From: Asaia bogorensis
GTDB taxonomy: Bacteria; Pseudomonadota; Alphaproteobacteria; Acetobacterales; Acetobacteraceae
NCBI GenBank assembly: GCA_945873675.1
Contig: CAMCEP010000067.1
Coordinates: 1 to 11,230, forward strand
Direction of reading: 5' to 3'
DNA length: 11,230 nt
In this document: positions 1 through 7,692 of the stretch, in pieces
Numbering within the stretch: the first letter of the stretch is position 1
Layout: every line of letters begins with the position of its first letter
Position numbers and translations under genes: made by a program
Notes under the pieces: generated by a model
Told to the model about the DNA's origin: nothing
The model's database searches: none
What the model saw: only the letters and a program-made list of their open reading frames with translations

Positions 1-384
1 ATGGATGATGGGCAGGAAGTGCTGCCCGGCATCACGGCGCATCTTTCGCCTGGCCACACGCCTGGGCATTTGCTGTTCCTGATTGAAGGCGCTCCGCAGG
101 CCGTGGTGCTGTTGCAGGATGCGGTGAAGAACCGCGTGGAACTTACCACACGCACCACCGACATGACCTATGACCCGGCGGTGAGCCGCGCGACCATCGA
201 AATGGTGTGGGAGATTTGCCGCACCCATCCCGGATGCGTGCTGATCCCGGGGCATGATGTGCCGGTGATCGTGGAAAATGGTGTCCCGCGCCCGCTTTCC
301 AGCCATAGCGCTGGCATCCGTTCCTGGTTCGGCAAGGATTTGCAGGACACGACGACGTTTTCCCTTGCACCGCCTTCAGCCTGA
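1..384 (+). CDS. MBL-fold metallo-hydrolase, C-terminal part (5' end outside window)
   Basis: This is the C-terminal 127 residues of a metallo-beta-lactamase-fold hydrolase. The third zinc-binding motif is SPGHTPGH at about residues 16-23 (ligand His19 in SPGHTPGH). A bridging Asp lies in LLQDAVKN (Asp40), and the final His is in LIPGHD (His85). The family-defining HxHxDH motif, which should lie 60-100 residues upstream, is absent, so the ATG at position 1 is probably internal and the gene begins before the window. The HTPGH plus PGHD spacing resembles N-acyl-homoserine-lactonase-like and other lactonase/glyoxalase-II-like members. The substrate cannot be read from this fragment. The stop at 382-384 is 25 nt before the next gene, which suggests cotranscription with the carboxymuconolactone-decarboxylase-like gene. 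Confidence 0.85.
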   Translation: MDDGQEVLPGITAHLSPGHTPGHLLFLIEGAPQAVVLLQDAVKNRVELTTRTTDMTYDPAVSRATIEMVWEICRTHPGCVLIPGHDVPVIVENGVPRPLSSHSAGIRSWFGKDLQDTTTFSLAPPSA

Positions 385-409
385 ATATCGCACCACCTGA
401 AAGGACAAG

Positions 410-808
410 ATGATGAAACAACAAGAAGCCCATGACGCGCTGCGCACCGAAGGCCGTGCGGTGATGCATGAAGTGCTCGGCCGCGCCTATATGGAAAAGC
501 GCGATGCCGGCACCAATCCCTTCAATGCCGCAGTGCGTCGGCTGTCTGAGGAATTCGCCTATGCCACGCTATGGCAAAGGCCGGGGCTTGATCGGCGCGA
601 ACGCAGCCTGATCACGCTTGCCATGATCTGCGCGCTCAATCGCCCGCATGAGCTTCGTATCCATCTGGTGGCAGCGCTGAATAATGGCTGCACGGCAGAA
701 GAGATTTCGGAGATTTTCACCCATGCCGTTGCCTATTGCGGCTTCCCGGCCGCGATTGATGCGTTACGCGTCGCGGAAGAGGTATTGAAGGAACAGGGAA
801 AGCTATAA
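410..808 (+). CDS. Carboxymuconolactone decarboxylase (CMD) family protein, PcaC-like
   Basis: This 132-residue protein has the length and pattern of single-domain PcaC-like CMD proteins. Visible conserved blocks are RPGLDRRERSLITLAMI (about 57-73), ELRIHLVAALNNG (81-93, with the conserved His85) and HAVAYCGFPAAIDAL (105-119). The true PcaC reaction is decarboxylation of gamma-carboxymuconolactone in the protocatechuate branch. No other pca gene is nearby, so a different small-molecule role is possible. The CxxC pair of AhpD-type peroxidase members is not present. An AAGGA ribosome-binding site at 401-405 precedes two consecutive ATGs (410 and 413), and the second has the better spacing (7 nt). 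The gene lies between the MBL hydrolase and the amidase pair, which suggests a small catabolic operon. Family assignment is firm and the substrate is unknown. Confidence 0.9.
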   Translation: MMKQQEAHDALRTEGRAVMHEVLGRAYMEKRDAGTNPFNAAVRRLSEEFAYATLWQRPGLDRRERSLITLAMICALNRPHELRIHLVAALNNGCTAEEISEIFTHAVAYCGFPAAIDALRVAEEVLKEQGKL

Positions 809-890
809 GCCAAAGGGTGGCGGCGGCAGGGTTCCAGAACCGCGGCTTTTGGGGCAGGCTGCGCCAATTAGCATGGGGGCGACTATTTCG

Positions 891-1082
891 ATGACCGAAG
901 AAGAAATCCTGGCCCGCGCGGCGGGTATCACTACCGGGCTCAAAACCCACCCTAAGGAAGTGGCAGAAGCCATTGCCGCATCCCGCCGCATGGCGGGCGC
1001 CTTCACGCGCGTTGCCAATGAAACCGCCGAACCCATGCCAGCCTATGCCGCGCCAATTCCCGCCAAGGGGTCACGCGCATGA
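891..1082 (+). CDS. Small AtzG/GatC-like (DUF4089-type) amidase partner subunit
   Basis: This is a 63-residue protein when started at ATG 891. ATG 873 and TTG 849 are in-frame alternatives, and none has a strong ribosome-binding site. The body is helical (EEEILARAAGITTGLKTHP, then AEAIAASRRMAGAF), followed by a Pro-rich tail AEPMPAYAAPIP. This matches my memory of the DUF4089/AtzG pattern: a short helical hairpin, then an acidic-Pro motif close to APxF or AP. Known AtzG is a GatC-like subunit that wraps around and stabilises the amidase AtzE (1-carboxybiuret hydrolase). The stop codon overlaps the amidase start in an ATGA, consistent with translational coupling and stoichiometric assembly. 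Identity rests on size, motif and position rather than an alignment. Confidence 0.65.
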   Translation: MTEEEILARAAGITTGLKTHPKEVAEAIAASRRMAGAFTRVANETAEPMPAYAAPIPAKGSRA

Positions 1083-2473
1083 AGGCCTTGCACGAGCTTT
1101 CGCTGACCGAAGCCTCTGCCGGCATTGCGCGGCGCCGCTTCTCCCCCGTGGAATACCTCGATGCGCTGCACCAACGCGCTGAGGATGTGGGTGGCAAGGT
1201 CAATGCCATTGTGCGCCCGCTTTGGGATGAAGCGCGCGCGGAGGCGATAAAGGCCGGACGACGCATCGCCCGCAGCGGCCCGCGTTCAGCGCTGGATGGG
1301 CTGCCCGTGGGGCTTAAGGACATCATAGATATCGCCGGGCATCCCACCACCTGCCATTCGCGCATCCTGCTGGATAACCAGAAAAGCGCCGATGCAGCGG
1401 TGGTCGCCAAGCTGCGTGCGGCAGGGGCGATTTTCCCGGCCAAGCTCGCCACACATGAATTCGCGATTGGCGGCCCAGCCTTTGACCTGCCCTTCCCGCC
1501 TGCGCGCAACCCCTGGAATACGGCGCATCATCCGGGCGGGTCATCTTCCGGTTCGGGCGCGGCTGTGGGTTCCAGCATCCTGCCTGCCGCCCTTGGCACT
1601 GATACGGGCGGTTCCGTGCGCCACCCGGCCAGCCATTGCGGCATTGTCGGCATGAAGGCGACTTATGGGCTGGTTTCGCGCCGCGGTGTGTTTCCGCTCG
1701 CCTTCACGCTTGATCACGTGGGGCCCATGACGCGCACGGTCGCCGATAATGCGCTGCTGCTTGGGATGATGGCCGGGCATGACGCCGCTGATCCCGGTAG
1801 TGCTGCGCATAAGCCCGAAAACTACGCGCGGCAGATGAAGAAGGGGCTGAAGGGTCTCACCATCGGCTATGTGCGGCATTTCCATGAGAAGGATCAGCCG
1901 GCCTCGGCCGAAATGGCCGCCGCGCTTGATGCCGCTGCCAAACTGCTGGCGAAGGAGGGGGCCAAGATCAAGACCATTACCCTGCCGTCACTGACCGAAT
2001 TTGCCGGCGTCAATCGCGCCATTCTGATGTCTGAAGCGGCTGCCATTCATGGCAAATGGCTGCGCGAAAGGCCGGGCGATTACGCTAATATCACGCTACG
2101 CCGCCTGCTGCCGGGGCTTTTCATGCGCGCTGAGGATTACGTGCAGGCGCAGCGCCGTCGCCGCGAATTGGTCGCCGCCGTTGAAGCCGCATTCGCGGAA
2201 GTTGATCTGCTGCTGACCGCATCTTCCATGGATGCCGCCTGCAAGATTGATGATCCGGAAGCGGTGGAGCTTACTTACCCGCGCCAGGCGCGCACGCCCT
2301 TCAATGTCACCGGCCATCCGGCCATGACCATGATGTGCGGTATTTCCAAGGTGGAAGGCCTGCCACTTTCCTTGCAATTGGTGGGCCCAAGCTTTGGGGA
2401 GGCGGCAATCTACCGCGCCGCGGCCGCTTATGAACGCGCCGCACCATGGAAGGATCTGCGCCCAGCGCTGTAG
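1079..2473 (+). CDS. Amidase-signature family hydrolase (AtzE/GatA-like)
   Basis: This 464-residue cytoplasmic enzyme of the amidase-signature family hydrolyses C-N amide-type bonds with a Ser-cisSer-Lys triad. Lys80 lies in GLPVGLKD. The glycine/serine-rich signature HPGGSSSGSG (151-160) supplies cis-Ser155. GTDTGGSVRHPA (173-184) supplies the nucleophile Ser179. The 24-residue gap between the two serines is the family standard. The C-terminal GHPAMTMMCG and LPLSLQLVGP blocks are also typical. The length is close to AtzE/GatA-type members. An AAGGGG ribosome-binding site at 1065-1070 is 8 nt before ATG 1079, which overlaps the stop of the small AtzG-like gene. The pairing points to an AtzEG-like heteromer, but the substrate (carboxybiuret, a ureide, or another amide) cannot be read. 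No GatB or allophanate hydrolase is visible nearby. Confidence 0.92.
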   Translation: MKALHELSLTEASAGIARRRFSPVEYLDALHQRAEDVGGKVNAIVRPLWDEARAEAIKAGRRIARSGPRSALDGLPVGLKDIIDIAGHPTTCHSRILLDNQKSADAAVVAKLRAAGAIFPAKLATHEFAIGGPAFDLPFPPARNPWNTAHHPGGSSSGSGAAVGSSILPAALGTDTGGSVRHPASHCGIVGMKATYGLVSRRGVFPLAFTLDHVGPMTRTVADNALLLGMMAGHDAADPGSAAHKPENYARQMKKGLKGLTIGYVRHFHEKDQPASAEMAAALDAAAKLLAKEGAKIKTITLPSLTEFAGVNRAILMSEAAAIHGKWLRERPGDYANITLRRLLPGLFMRAEDYVQAQRRRRELVAAVEAAFAEVDLLLTASSMDAACKIDDPEAVELTYPRQARTPFNVTGHPAMTMMCGISKVEGLPLSLQLVGPSFGEAAIYRAAAAYERAAPWKDLRPAL

Positions 2474-4005
2474 TCCCGCGCATGTTGCAGGCGGACTTCA
2501 TTGACCGGCGCTGGCGCCACCCCGCGCTGTTGCCGTTATTCTTTCTGGCGCTCGCGCTTTTAATGCGGAGTTTTTCCTTCGTCGCCGCCGTGATTGATAC
2601 GGACGAGGGACTATACATGCTCCAGGCGCGGGAATGGCTAGAGGGGCGCTGGCCGATTACCGCCGTTTGGGACATGCACCCGGTGGGCGCGCCCGCGATC
2701 TTCGCTGTGTTCATGGCGATTTTCGGTGATGGCATTTGGGTGCTGCGCGCCCTTGGTGCTGTTTGTGTCGCGGCGACCGCTTCGGCGCTTTTTCATGCGG
2801 TGCGCTATGCCGGAGGATCGCCTGCCTTGGGGCTCGCGGCTGGCGTGCTGTATATTGCGCATAGCGGGCTGTTGGGCGGGCTTGCCACCAATACAGAAAT
2901 TCTTTTCGCGCCGCTGGTGGGCTGGGCCATGGCGCTTGGCCTGCGCGGCGCGGTGGATGCGCTGGAACGAAGCAAAGCGCCGCGCTGGCGCGATTTGGCG
3001 ATTATGGGGGTGCTGATTGGCTTTGCGCTCACGCTAAAGCCCGTCACGTTTTTTGAAGGCGCGCTCGCCTGGTTGATATTGGTACTGCCCGCGCTTCGGC
3101 TTGGGCTGATCAGCCTGCTGCGCCTGGCTGCCATGGCGGCGGCCTATGCCGCGATCTGTGCCGCGCCCACCCTGCTTTTCGGCGCCGCTTATGCGCTGCG
3201 CGGTGAGTTTCACTACTTGTTGGAAGGGGCATTCCTGGCGCCTTTGCGTTATGCTGGCACGCGGCTGAGTGCTGCGGATTCCTTCCGCTTTGCGCTGGTG
3301 GCGGCCTTGCTGCTGCTATGGGCCTTTCTGCTGACGCTGCCCGCCTTGATCCGCCCGCGCAATCGCCAAGGCCCACTTTCGCGGCTCAGGCAATTCGGCA
3401 TGCTCTGGTTCGCGGCAGCGAGTTTCGCCGTGGTGCTGCCGGGGCAATTCTATCAGCATTACTTCCTGATCTGGCTTTTGCCGCTTTCCGTTCTGGCCGC
3501 ACTCGGCGCGCGGCAATTGGCACGCTACCTACGGACAGGGATGGTGGTGGTTGGCTTTCAATTGTTGATCGGCGCGGTGGCTTTGGATGCCTGGCGCGTG
3601 GCCGCCCTGCCCAGGCTTGATCGCGGCATTGGCCTAGGCGCGCCTGATCCCGTGCGACGCACCGCCGCTGCCGTGCGCGCGGAAATAGACCCGAATGACC
3701 CGATCTGGGTCGTGAATTACCACCCGGTGATTTATGTGCTGGCCGATGCTGCGGTGCCCACGCGCTTTGCCTTTCCGGCGCATCTGGCGGGGCCTTACTA
3801 TCGCGTGACGGGGATCGATTCCTACGCGGAAATTACGCGCATTCTGGAAAGCCATCCGCGCGTGCTGGTGATTGATCGCGGCTGGTGGCCCAATGTGCGC
3901 CGCCGCGCCGCAATCCTTATCGAAGCGGCTTTGGAGGAGCAATACGAACTGGTCGCGACCGTGCCAGAGGAACGCGGCCCGGTTGAAATTTGGCGCTTGA
4001 GATAG
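2446..4005 (+). CDS. GT39/ArnT-like polytopic membrane glycosyltransferase
   Basis: This 519-residue integral membrane protein resembles the GT-C fold dolichyl-phosphate-mannose/ArnT-type transferases, which use lipid-phosphate sugar donors on the periplasmic side. The first hydrophobic helix (about 28-50) is followed by VIDTDEGLY (49-57), holding the catalytic-type acidic pair in the first periplasmic loop. WDMHPVGAP (75-83) corresponds to the family's KPPL-like block. Many further hydrophobic helices follow to about residue 375, and then a soluble C-terminal domain of about 140 residues. ATG 2446 lies inside the amidase gene (28-nt overlap). ATG 2482, just past the amidase stop, would give 507 residues and is equally plausible, since neither start has a clear ribosome-binding site. 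The acceptor and sugar are unknown, and a functional link to the amidase is not evident. Confidence 0.8.
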   Translation: MEGSAPSAVVPRMLQADFIDRRWRHPALLPLFFLALALLMRSFSFVAAVIDTDEGLYMLQAREWLEGRWPITAVWDMHPVGAPAIFAVFMAIFGDGIWVLRALGAVCVAATASALFHAVRYAGGSPALGLAAGVLYIAHSGLLGGLATNTEILFAPLVGWAMALGLRGAVDALERSKAPRWRDLAIMGVLIGFALTLKPVTFFEGALAWLILVLPALRLGLISLLRLAAMAAAYAAICAAPTLLFGAAYALRGEFHYLLEGAFLAPLRYAGTRLSAADSFRFALVAALLLLWAFLLTLPALIRPRNRQGPLSRLRQFGMLWFAAASFAVVLPGQFYQHYFLIWLLPLSVLAALGARQLARYLRTGMVVVGFQLLIGAVALDAWRVAALPRLDRGIGLGAPDPVRRTAAAVRAEIDPNDPIWVVNYHPVIYVLADAAVPTRFAFPAHLAGPYYRVTGIDSYAEITRILESHPRVLVIDRGWWPNVRRRAAILIEAALEEQYELVATVPEERGPVEIWRLR

Positions 4006-4015
4006 CCGGAGCGGA

Positions 4016-4035
4016 TTACGGCGCGAAAACCGTAA
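4016..4035. terminator. Weak hairpin in the convergent gap (possible bidirectional terminator)
   Basis: TTACGG at 4016-4021 and CCGTAA at 4030-4035 form a 6-bp stem with an 8-nt loop. It starts on the antiporter stop codon, 10 nt after the glycosyltransferase stop. There is no clear U-tract on either side, so terminator function is doubtful and transcripts may end by Rho or by collision. Confidence 0.25.
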
Positions 4036-5095
4036 ACACAAAGGTAGCGGCCAATACCAGATGCACAATGCCTGACAGAATATTGGTCCGCCCGGTGCCG
4101 TAAGTCAGTATAGCGACCGCAAAGCCCAGCGCCAGCAGCACCGAATGGCCGGCTGAAATGCCAAGCGCCAGAGGCATGCCCTTCCACCAAGCAACGAGAG
4201 CCACCGTCGGTACGGTGAGCCCGATCGAGGCCACGCCGCTGCCAAGCGCCAGGTTGATGGCCGGCTGCATGCGGTTATGCGCGGCGGAACGGAGCGCTGC
4301 GCCTGATTCGGGCATCAGCACAATGGCGGCCACAATCACCCCCACCAGCGCCGCCGGAGCGCCGAGCGCCGCCACTCCTCCTTCCAGGGCCGGGGCCAGG
4401 CTTTTCGCCAGCATCACAACCGAAAACAGCGCCACGCACAGCAACAAAAAGGAAATTAGCGCCATCCGCACGCTTGGCTGCGTATGGCCTTCACCACCCG
4501 GGCTTTCTTCCGGCAGGAAGTAGTCTCGGTGCCAATTGGTCTGGATGAAGAGGAAGGCGGCATAAAGCACCAGACAAACCACCGAAACAAAAGCCAATTG
4601 GCTGGCGCTATAATAAGGGCCGGGCGCTGAAGTCACGTGATTGGGCACGATCAGCACCAGCACCGCCATGGGCATCAGAACGGCCAGCAATGCATTGGCG
4701 CCCGCAACGCGGAATTGATTTTCCCGATGCACAATGCCGCCGACCAGAATGGCACACCCCGCAATGCCGTGCAGCACCAGCATAACAGTCGCCAACAAGG
4801 TATCGCGCATCAAAGTGGGATTGCCATCCGCACTCAGCATCAGGGAAATGATCAGCCCGGCTTCAATCACAGTGACCGCTAGCGCAAGGATCAAACCACC
4901 AAAAGGCTCACCAACGCGCAAGGCCACCACTTCAGCGTGATGTACCGCCGCCACCACATTACAGAGCAGTGCGGCCAGAACGGGAATGGCCAAAAGCTCC
5001 AGCCCGACCTTGCCAAGACCAAGCCATGCGGCAATGCCGGCCAGGGGGGCGAGGATAAAGAAAAGCGGAATGCGATCTGATGCGTGGGAGGTCAT
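4016..5095 (-). CDS. chaA: ChaA-type calcium/sodium:proton antiporter
   Basis: This 359-residue inner-membrane protein is close in length to E. coli ChaA (366). It has the two inverted CaCA-type halves. The first alpha-repeat contains RVGEPFGGLILALAVTVIEA (60-79, with Glu79), followed by NPTLMRDTL (92-100), which is nearly identical to ChaA. The second contains VLMPESGAALRSA (259-271, Glu263) and NLALGSGVASIGLTVP (281-296). Near the C-terminus GRTNILSGIVHL (335-346) is also a ChaA hallmark. An acidic loop, FLPEESPGGEG (193-203), joins the halves. ChaA exchanges Ca2+ or Na+/K+ for protons and matters at alkaline pH. ATG 5095 is preferred over an upstream TTG at 5101, though no good ribosome-binding site is visible. 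It follows the acetamidase gene by 44 nt on the same strand and is probably the last gene of that unit. Confidence 0.93.
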   Translation of the reverse strand: MTSHASDRIPLFFILAPLAGIAAWLGLGKVGLELLAIPVLAALLCNVVAAVHHAEVVALRVGEPFGGLILALAVTVIEAGLIISLMLSADGNPTLMRDTLLATVMLVLHGIAGCAILVGGIVHRENQFRVAGANALLAVLMPMAVLVLIVPNHVTSAPGPYYSASQLAFVSVVCLVLYAAFLFIQTNWHRDYFLPEESPGGEGHTQPSVRMALISFLLLCVALFSVVMLAKSLAPALEGGVAALGAPAALVGVIVAAIVLMPESGAALRSAAHNRMQPAINLALGSGVASIGLTVPTVALVAWWKGMPLALGISAGHSVLLALGFAVAILTYGTGRTNILSGIVHLVLAATFVFTVFAP

Positions 5096-5139
5096 AATCA
5101 ACAGCTAACCATCAATCAGGGCCGCGGCAAGCGCAGCCA

Positions 5140-6111
5140 TCAGAACAACAGCCCCTTCTTCAGCATGCCATGCACGCCCTTTTCGCCATTCACCGTCTGC
5201 GTCACGCGGAAATCCACCGCAAGCGAACAGAATTGATAGGCATCGGCATCAGAAAGATTGGTGCGCGAACAGATGAAGGCGATCATTTCGCGCAGCGCCT
5301 GCTTCATCGCCAAGTCCAAATCCTCATTCATCCCCATGGTGATGAAATGGGTCTTGGTCTCCGCGCGGGGGAATTTCAGCACCGGGTCCTTGGCGCCGCC
5401 GCCCTTCACCACGGAGAGTTTGAAATGGCCGGTCAGGCAGATTTCGAGTGCATTGATGCAGACCTCCCCATCGCCCTGCACGCCATGGCCATCGCCGGCG
5501 GAAAACAAAGCGCCCTTGTTGAAAATGGGCAGGAACAGCGTGGTGCCTTCGGTCAATTCCTTATTGTCGAGGTTGCCGCCAATGGCGCGCGGTTCCTTGG
5601 TGTTCACCATGCCCCATTCGGGTGGCGGCGCCACGCCCATCACGCCAAAAAAGGGGGCGAGAGGCAGATCAAGCCCACCATCCTGCGGCCCGAAGGGCAG
5701 GCGGCAGGTCATGGCCTGCTTATTCACCGGAATATGCAGCGTGCGGCGATAGGGAAAGTCTTCCGGCAGCGTGCCGAAAAGCGGGCGGAAGCCGCAAAAG
5801 CCCCAATCCGCGCCGAGTTCGATTTTTTCGATATCCACGCGCAGCGCATCGCCTGGCTCCGCACCACGCACTTCAACCGGGCCGGTGATGATATGCGCGC
5901 CAAGGCGGGGCAGCTTGGCGTGAATTTCTGAAATCGCGGGATGCAACGGCAGGCCCTTTTCCGGCCCCGGCATCACTTCCGGCCCGCCCGAGACGCATTC
6001 CAGAATGACTGTCTCACCCGAGGCAATGCTCGCGACTGGGGCGAAGGAAGCATCAAACCCGCCCCAGCGGCAGGTGGCGACAGAAGCAGGGATACGTGTT
6101 GCTTGCGACAT
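5140..6111 (-). CDS. Acetamidase/formamidase family protein (FmdA/AmdA)
   Basis: This 323-residue cytoplasmic hydrolase belongs to the FmdA_AmdA family, which hydrolyses formamide, acetamide or related short amides to ammonia and the carboxylate. Family blocks in order are HPAI (57-60), ITGPVEVRGAEPGDAL (75-90), LAPFFGVMGVAP (151-162), IGGNLDNKEL (177-186) and the signature SAGDGHGVQGDGEV (204-217). The start at 6111 is supported by AGAGGA 6 nt upstream. It begins 16 nt after the corA stop, so it is very likely cotranscribed with corA and then chaA. The exact amide cannot be deduced from sequence. A role in scavenging nitrogen would match the ureide and urease genes further along, but placement between two cation transporters is unexpected. 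Confidence 0.9.
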   Translation of the reverse strand: MSQATRIPASVATCRWGGFDASFAPVASIASGETVILECVSGGPEVMPGPEKGLPLHPAISEIHAKLPRLGAHIITGPVEVRGAEPGDALRVDIEKIELGADWGFCGFRPLFGTLPEDFPYRRTLHIPVNKQAMTCRLPFGPQDGGLDLPLAPFFGVMGVAPPPEWGMVNTKEPRAIGGNLDNKELTEGTTLFLPIFNKGALFSAGDGHGVQGDGEVCINALEICLTGHFKLSVVKGGGAKDPVLKFPRAETKTHFITMGMNEDLDLAMKQALREMIAFICSRTNLSDADAYQFCSLAVDFRVTQTVNGEKGVHGMLKKGLLF

Positions 6112-6127
6112 CGGAAATCCTCTTTTG

Positions 6128-7168
6128 TTAGAGCCAGCCTTTCCGCCGGAAATAGAGAATGGGCAGAATGGCGGAAACGATCATCAGCACAAGCGCCAAG
6201 GGATAACCAAAGGCCAGCTTCAGTTCCGGCATGAATTCAAAATTCATCCCGTAAATACTGGCAATCAGCGTGGGCGGCATGAGCGCCACGGATGCGACCG
6301 TGAAAGTCTTGATGATGGCGTTCTGTTCCACATTCAAAACGCCGAGCACCGCATCCAGCAGGAATTGCGCCTTGGAATTGAGGAAGCTTGCATGTTCCAC
6401 CAGGGATCGCACATCGCGCACCAGCGTTTTGATCACCGCTTGGTTTTCCTTGCGTACGGCCGTTGCTTTTTCCGCCCCCACAAAAGTCAGAATGCGTGAC
6501 AGGCCAAGCAGGGTTTCGGATGCGCGGGTGGTCACTTCCCCAACCTGACCCAAGGTGAACAGCGCATCCTTCAGCTTGTCATTGCGCCGATGCATCTTGA
6601 AATCCGCCTGGGAGGTGCGGAAGGTGGATTGGCTTGCCTTATCCATATCCGCGCCGACTTTTTCCAGAATATCGGCCAGGCGATCCACCACCTGTTCAAA
6701 CAAATGGAGCATCACCGCATCGGGCGATTGCAGTAGGGTCGGATGGCGTTGCGCGCGCGCGCCAAATACCGTGAAGGCGCGCGGTGTTGCGTAGCGCACT
6801 GTCACCAGCGTGCTATTGGTCAGGACAAAGCTGATCGGGGTGGAACCGTAATCGCCGGAATCAACGCCGTAGAGAAAATTGGCCGTCAGGAACAGGGCAT
6901 CATCTTCACGATAAAGGCGGGATGAGCTTTCGATTTCCTGCATTTCCTCCCGCGTCGGGATTTCGAGCGAAAGGGCATCCTGTACCGCGCGTTCTTCCGC
7001 CGGCGTTGGGTTTAGCAGGTCGATCCAGACTGCGCGGCGCAGATTTTCGGCCAAGGCAACCTCGGCCGCGGATTCGCGCACGGATTCAGGCAGGGCGGCG
7101 GTGATGTCCGAAATGGCGCCTTCGCGTAGGCGGCAGCGGCCATCTTCAACAGTCCAGGTTGATAGCAT
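6128..7168 (-). CDS. corA: CorA family magnesium/cobalt transport protein
   Basis: This 346-residue protein is of normal CorA length and forms a homopentameric inner-membrane channel for Mg2+, sometimes Co2+ or Ni2+. It has a large cytoplasmic N-terminal domain (about 1-285) with long helices (for example 150-260). Two C-terminal membrane helices follow (about 287-306 and 320-340). The signature YGMNF (306-310) sits at the end of the first, and the loop after it reads EFMPEL (311-316). The protein ends in a positively charged RRKGWL tail. GGAGGG lies 8 nt upstream of ATG 7168 on the minus strand and fixes the start. It is 147 nt downstream of tatA and 16 nt upstream of the acetamidase gene. 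The CorA assignment is secure, but Mg2+ versus other divalent ions, or uptake versus efflux, cannot be judged. Confidence 0.95.
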   Translation of the reverse strand: MLSTWTVEDGRCRLREGAISDITAALPESVRESAAEVALAENLRRAVWIDLLNPTPAEERAVQDALSLEIPTREEMQEIESSSRLYREDDALFLTANFLYGVDSGDYGSTPISFVLTNSTLVTVRYATPRAFTVFGARAQRHPTLLQSPDAVMLHLFEQVVDRLADILEKVGADMDKASQSTFRTSQADFKMHRRNDKLKDALFTLGQVGEVTTRASETLLGLSRILTFVGAEKATAVRKENQAVIKTLVRDVRSLVEHASFLNSKAQFLLDAVLGVLNVEQNAIIKTFTVASVALMPPTLIASIYGMNFEFMPELKLAFGYPLALVLMIVSAILPILYFRRKGWL

Positions 7169-7288
7169 GGCGCGGGCCCTCCACGCGGTGAAAGCGGCAG
7201 ATGTTTTCTAACCCTGGCCCGGCTGCCTGAACAGTCAGCTAAGCCCCAAGCCCGTGACATTGCTGCCAAGGCCGGGGGCGAATATGCG

Positions 7289-7311
7289 CCCACCCCCCCA
7301 ATAGGGGTGGG
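7289..7311 (-). terminator. GC-rich hairpin after tatA
   Basis: CCCACCCC (7289-7296) and GGGGTGGG (7304-7311) make a perfect 8-bp stem with a 7-nt loop, 4 nt downstream of the tatA stop codon. No U-run follows in the minus-strand transcript, so it may be a weak or Rho-assisted terminator, or an mRNA 3'-end stabiliser, lowering expression of corA and the genes after it relative to tatA. Confidence 0.4.
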
Positions 7312-7315
7312 AAGG

Positions 7316-7588
7316 TCAGGCGCCCGGGCGGGGCGGCGTGGTTTGCGCAGGAGCGGCCTGCGCGGTGGAAGACGCCGCGGCGGGGCCCTGGATGCTGCCG
7401 GCCGGCTGGGACTGGCCCTGGGCCTGCGCCTCCATGGAGGCATCCGCCTGATCTTCCTTGATATTTTGCTTGAAGGACTTGATGCCCTTGGCCAGATCGC
7501 CCATCAGCCCGCTGATCTTGCCGCTGCCGAAAAGCAGCAGAACGACCAGCAGAACCACAAGCCAATGCCAGATGCTGAAGGAACCCAT
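7316..7588 (-). CDS. tatA: Sec-independent (twin-arginine) translocase subunit TatA
   Basis: This 90-residue TatA has the standard architecture. A short N-terminus, MGSFSIWHW, leads into a membrane helix (about 5-21) ending in the conserved LFGSGKI (19-25). An amphipathic helix, ISGLMGDLAKGIKSFKQNI, spans 25-43, and a disordered Gln/Ala/Pro-rich tail follows. TatA oligomers form the pore for folded, cofactor-containing proteins carrying twin-arginine signals. GAGG lies 7 nt upstream of ATG 7588. The start GSFSIWHWL and the tail are TatA-like rather than TatB-like. No tatB or tatC follows; the next minus-strand gene is corA, so this tatA is separated from the rest of the Tat system or the others lie elsewhere. 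Divergent from terC. Confidence 0.94.
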   Translation of the reverse strand: MGSFSIWHWLVVLLVVLLLFGSGKISGLMGDLAKGIKSFKQNIKEDQADASMEAQAQGQSQPAGSIQGPAAASSTAQAAPAQTTPPRPGA

Positions 7589-7692
7589 TGCGACGCCTCA
7601 ATTCCCAGTTGGAAGACCCGCCGGAGCGGTTCTTCGGACCCTATGACATGACGGCAACCTAATAGCCAAGGGGGTCACCGCGCAAACCCCTA

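Noticed and set aside
829..841. Palindrome GGTTC-CA-GAACC upstream of the AtzG-like gene
   Set aside because: The arms are only 5 bp with a 2-nt centre, too tight for a hairpin, and nothing else marks it as an operator.
5170..5931. 253-codon plus-strand open frame antisense to the acetamidase gene
   Set aside because: It is rich in His, Arg and Gln, as expected for a mirror of a GC-rich gene, without any motif. The minus-strand gene has clear family signatures.
6744..6765. Alternating CG run
   Set aside because: It lies within corA and simply encodes an Ala/Arg-rich stretch (FGARAQR). It is short and not repeated elsewhere.
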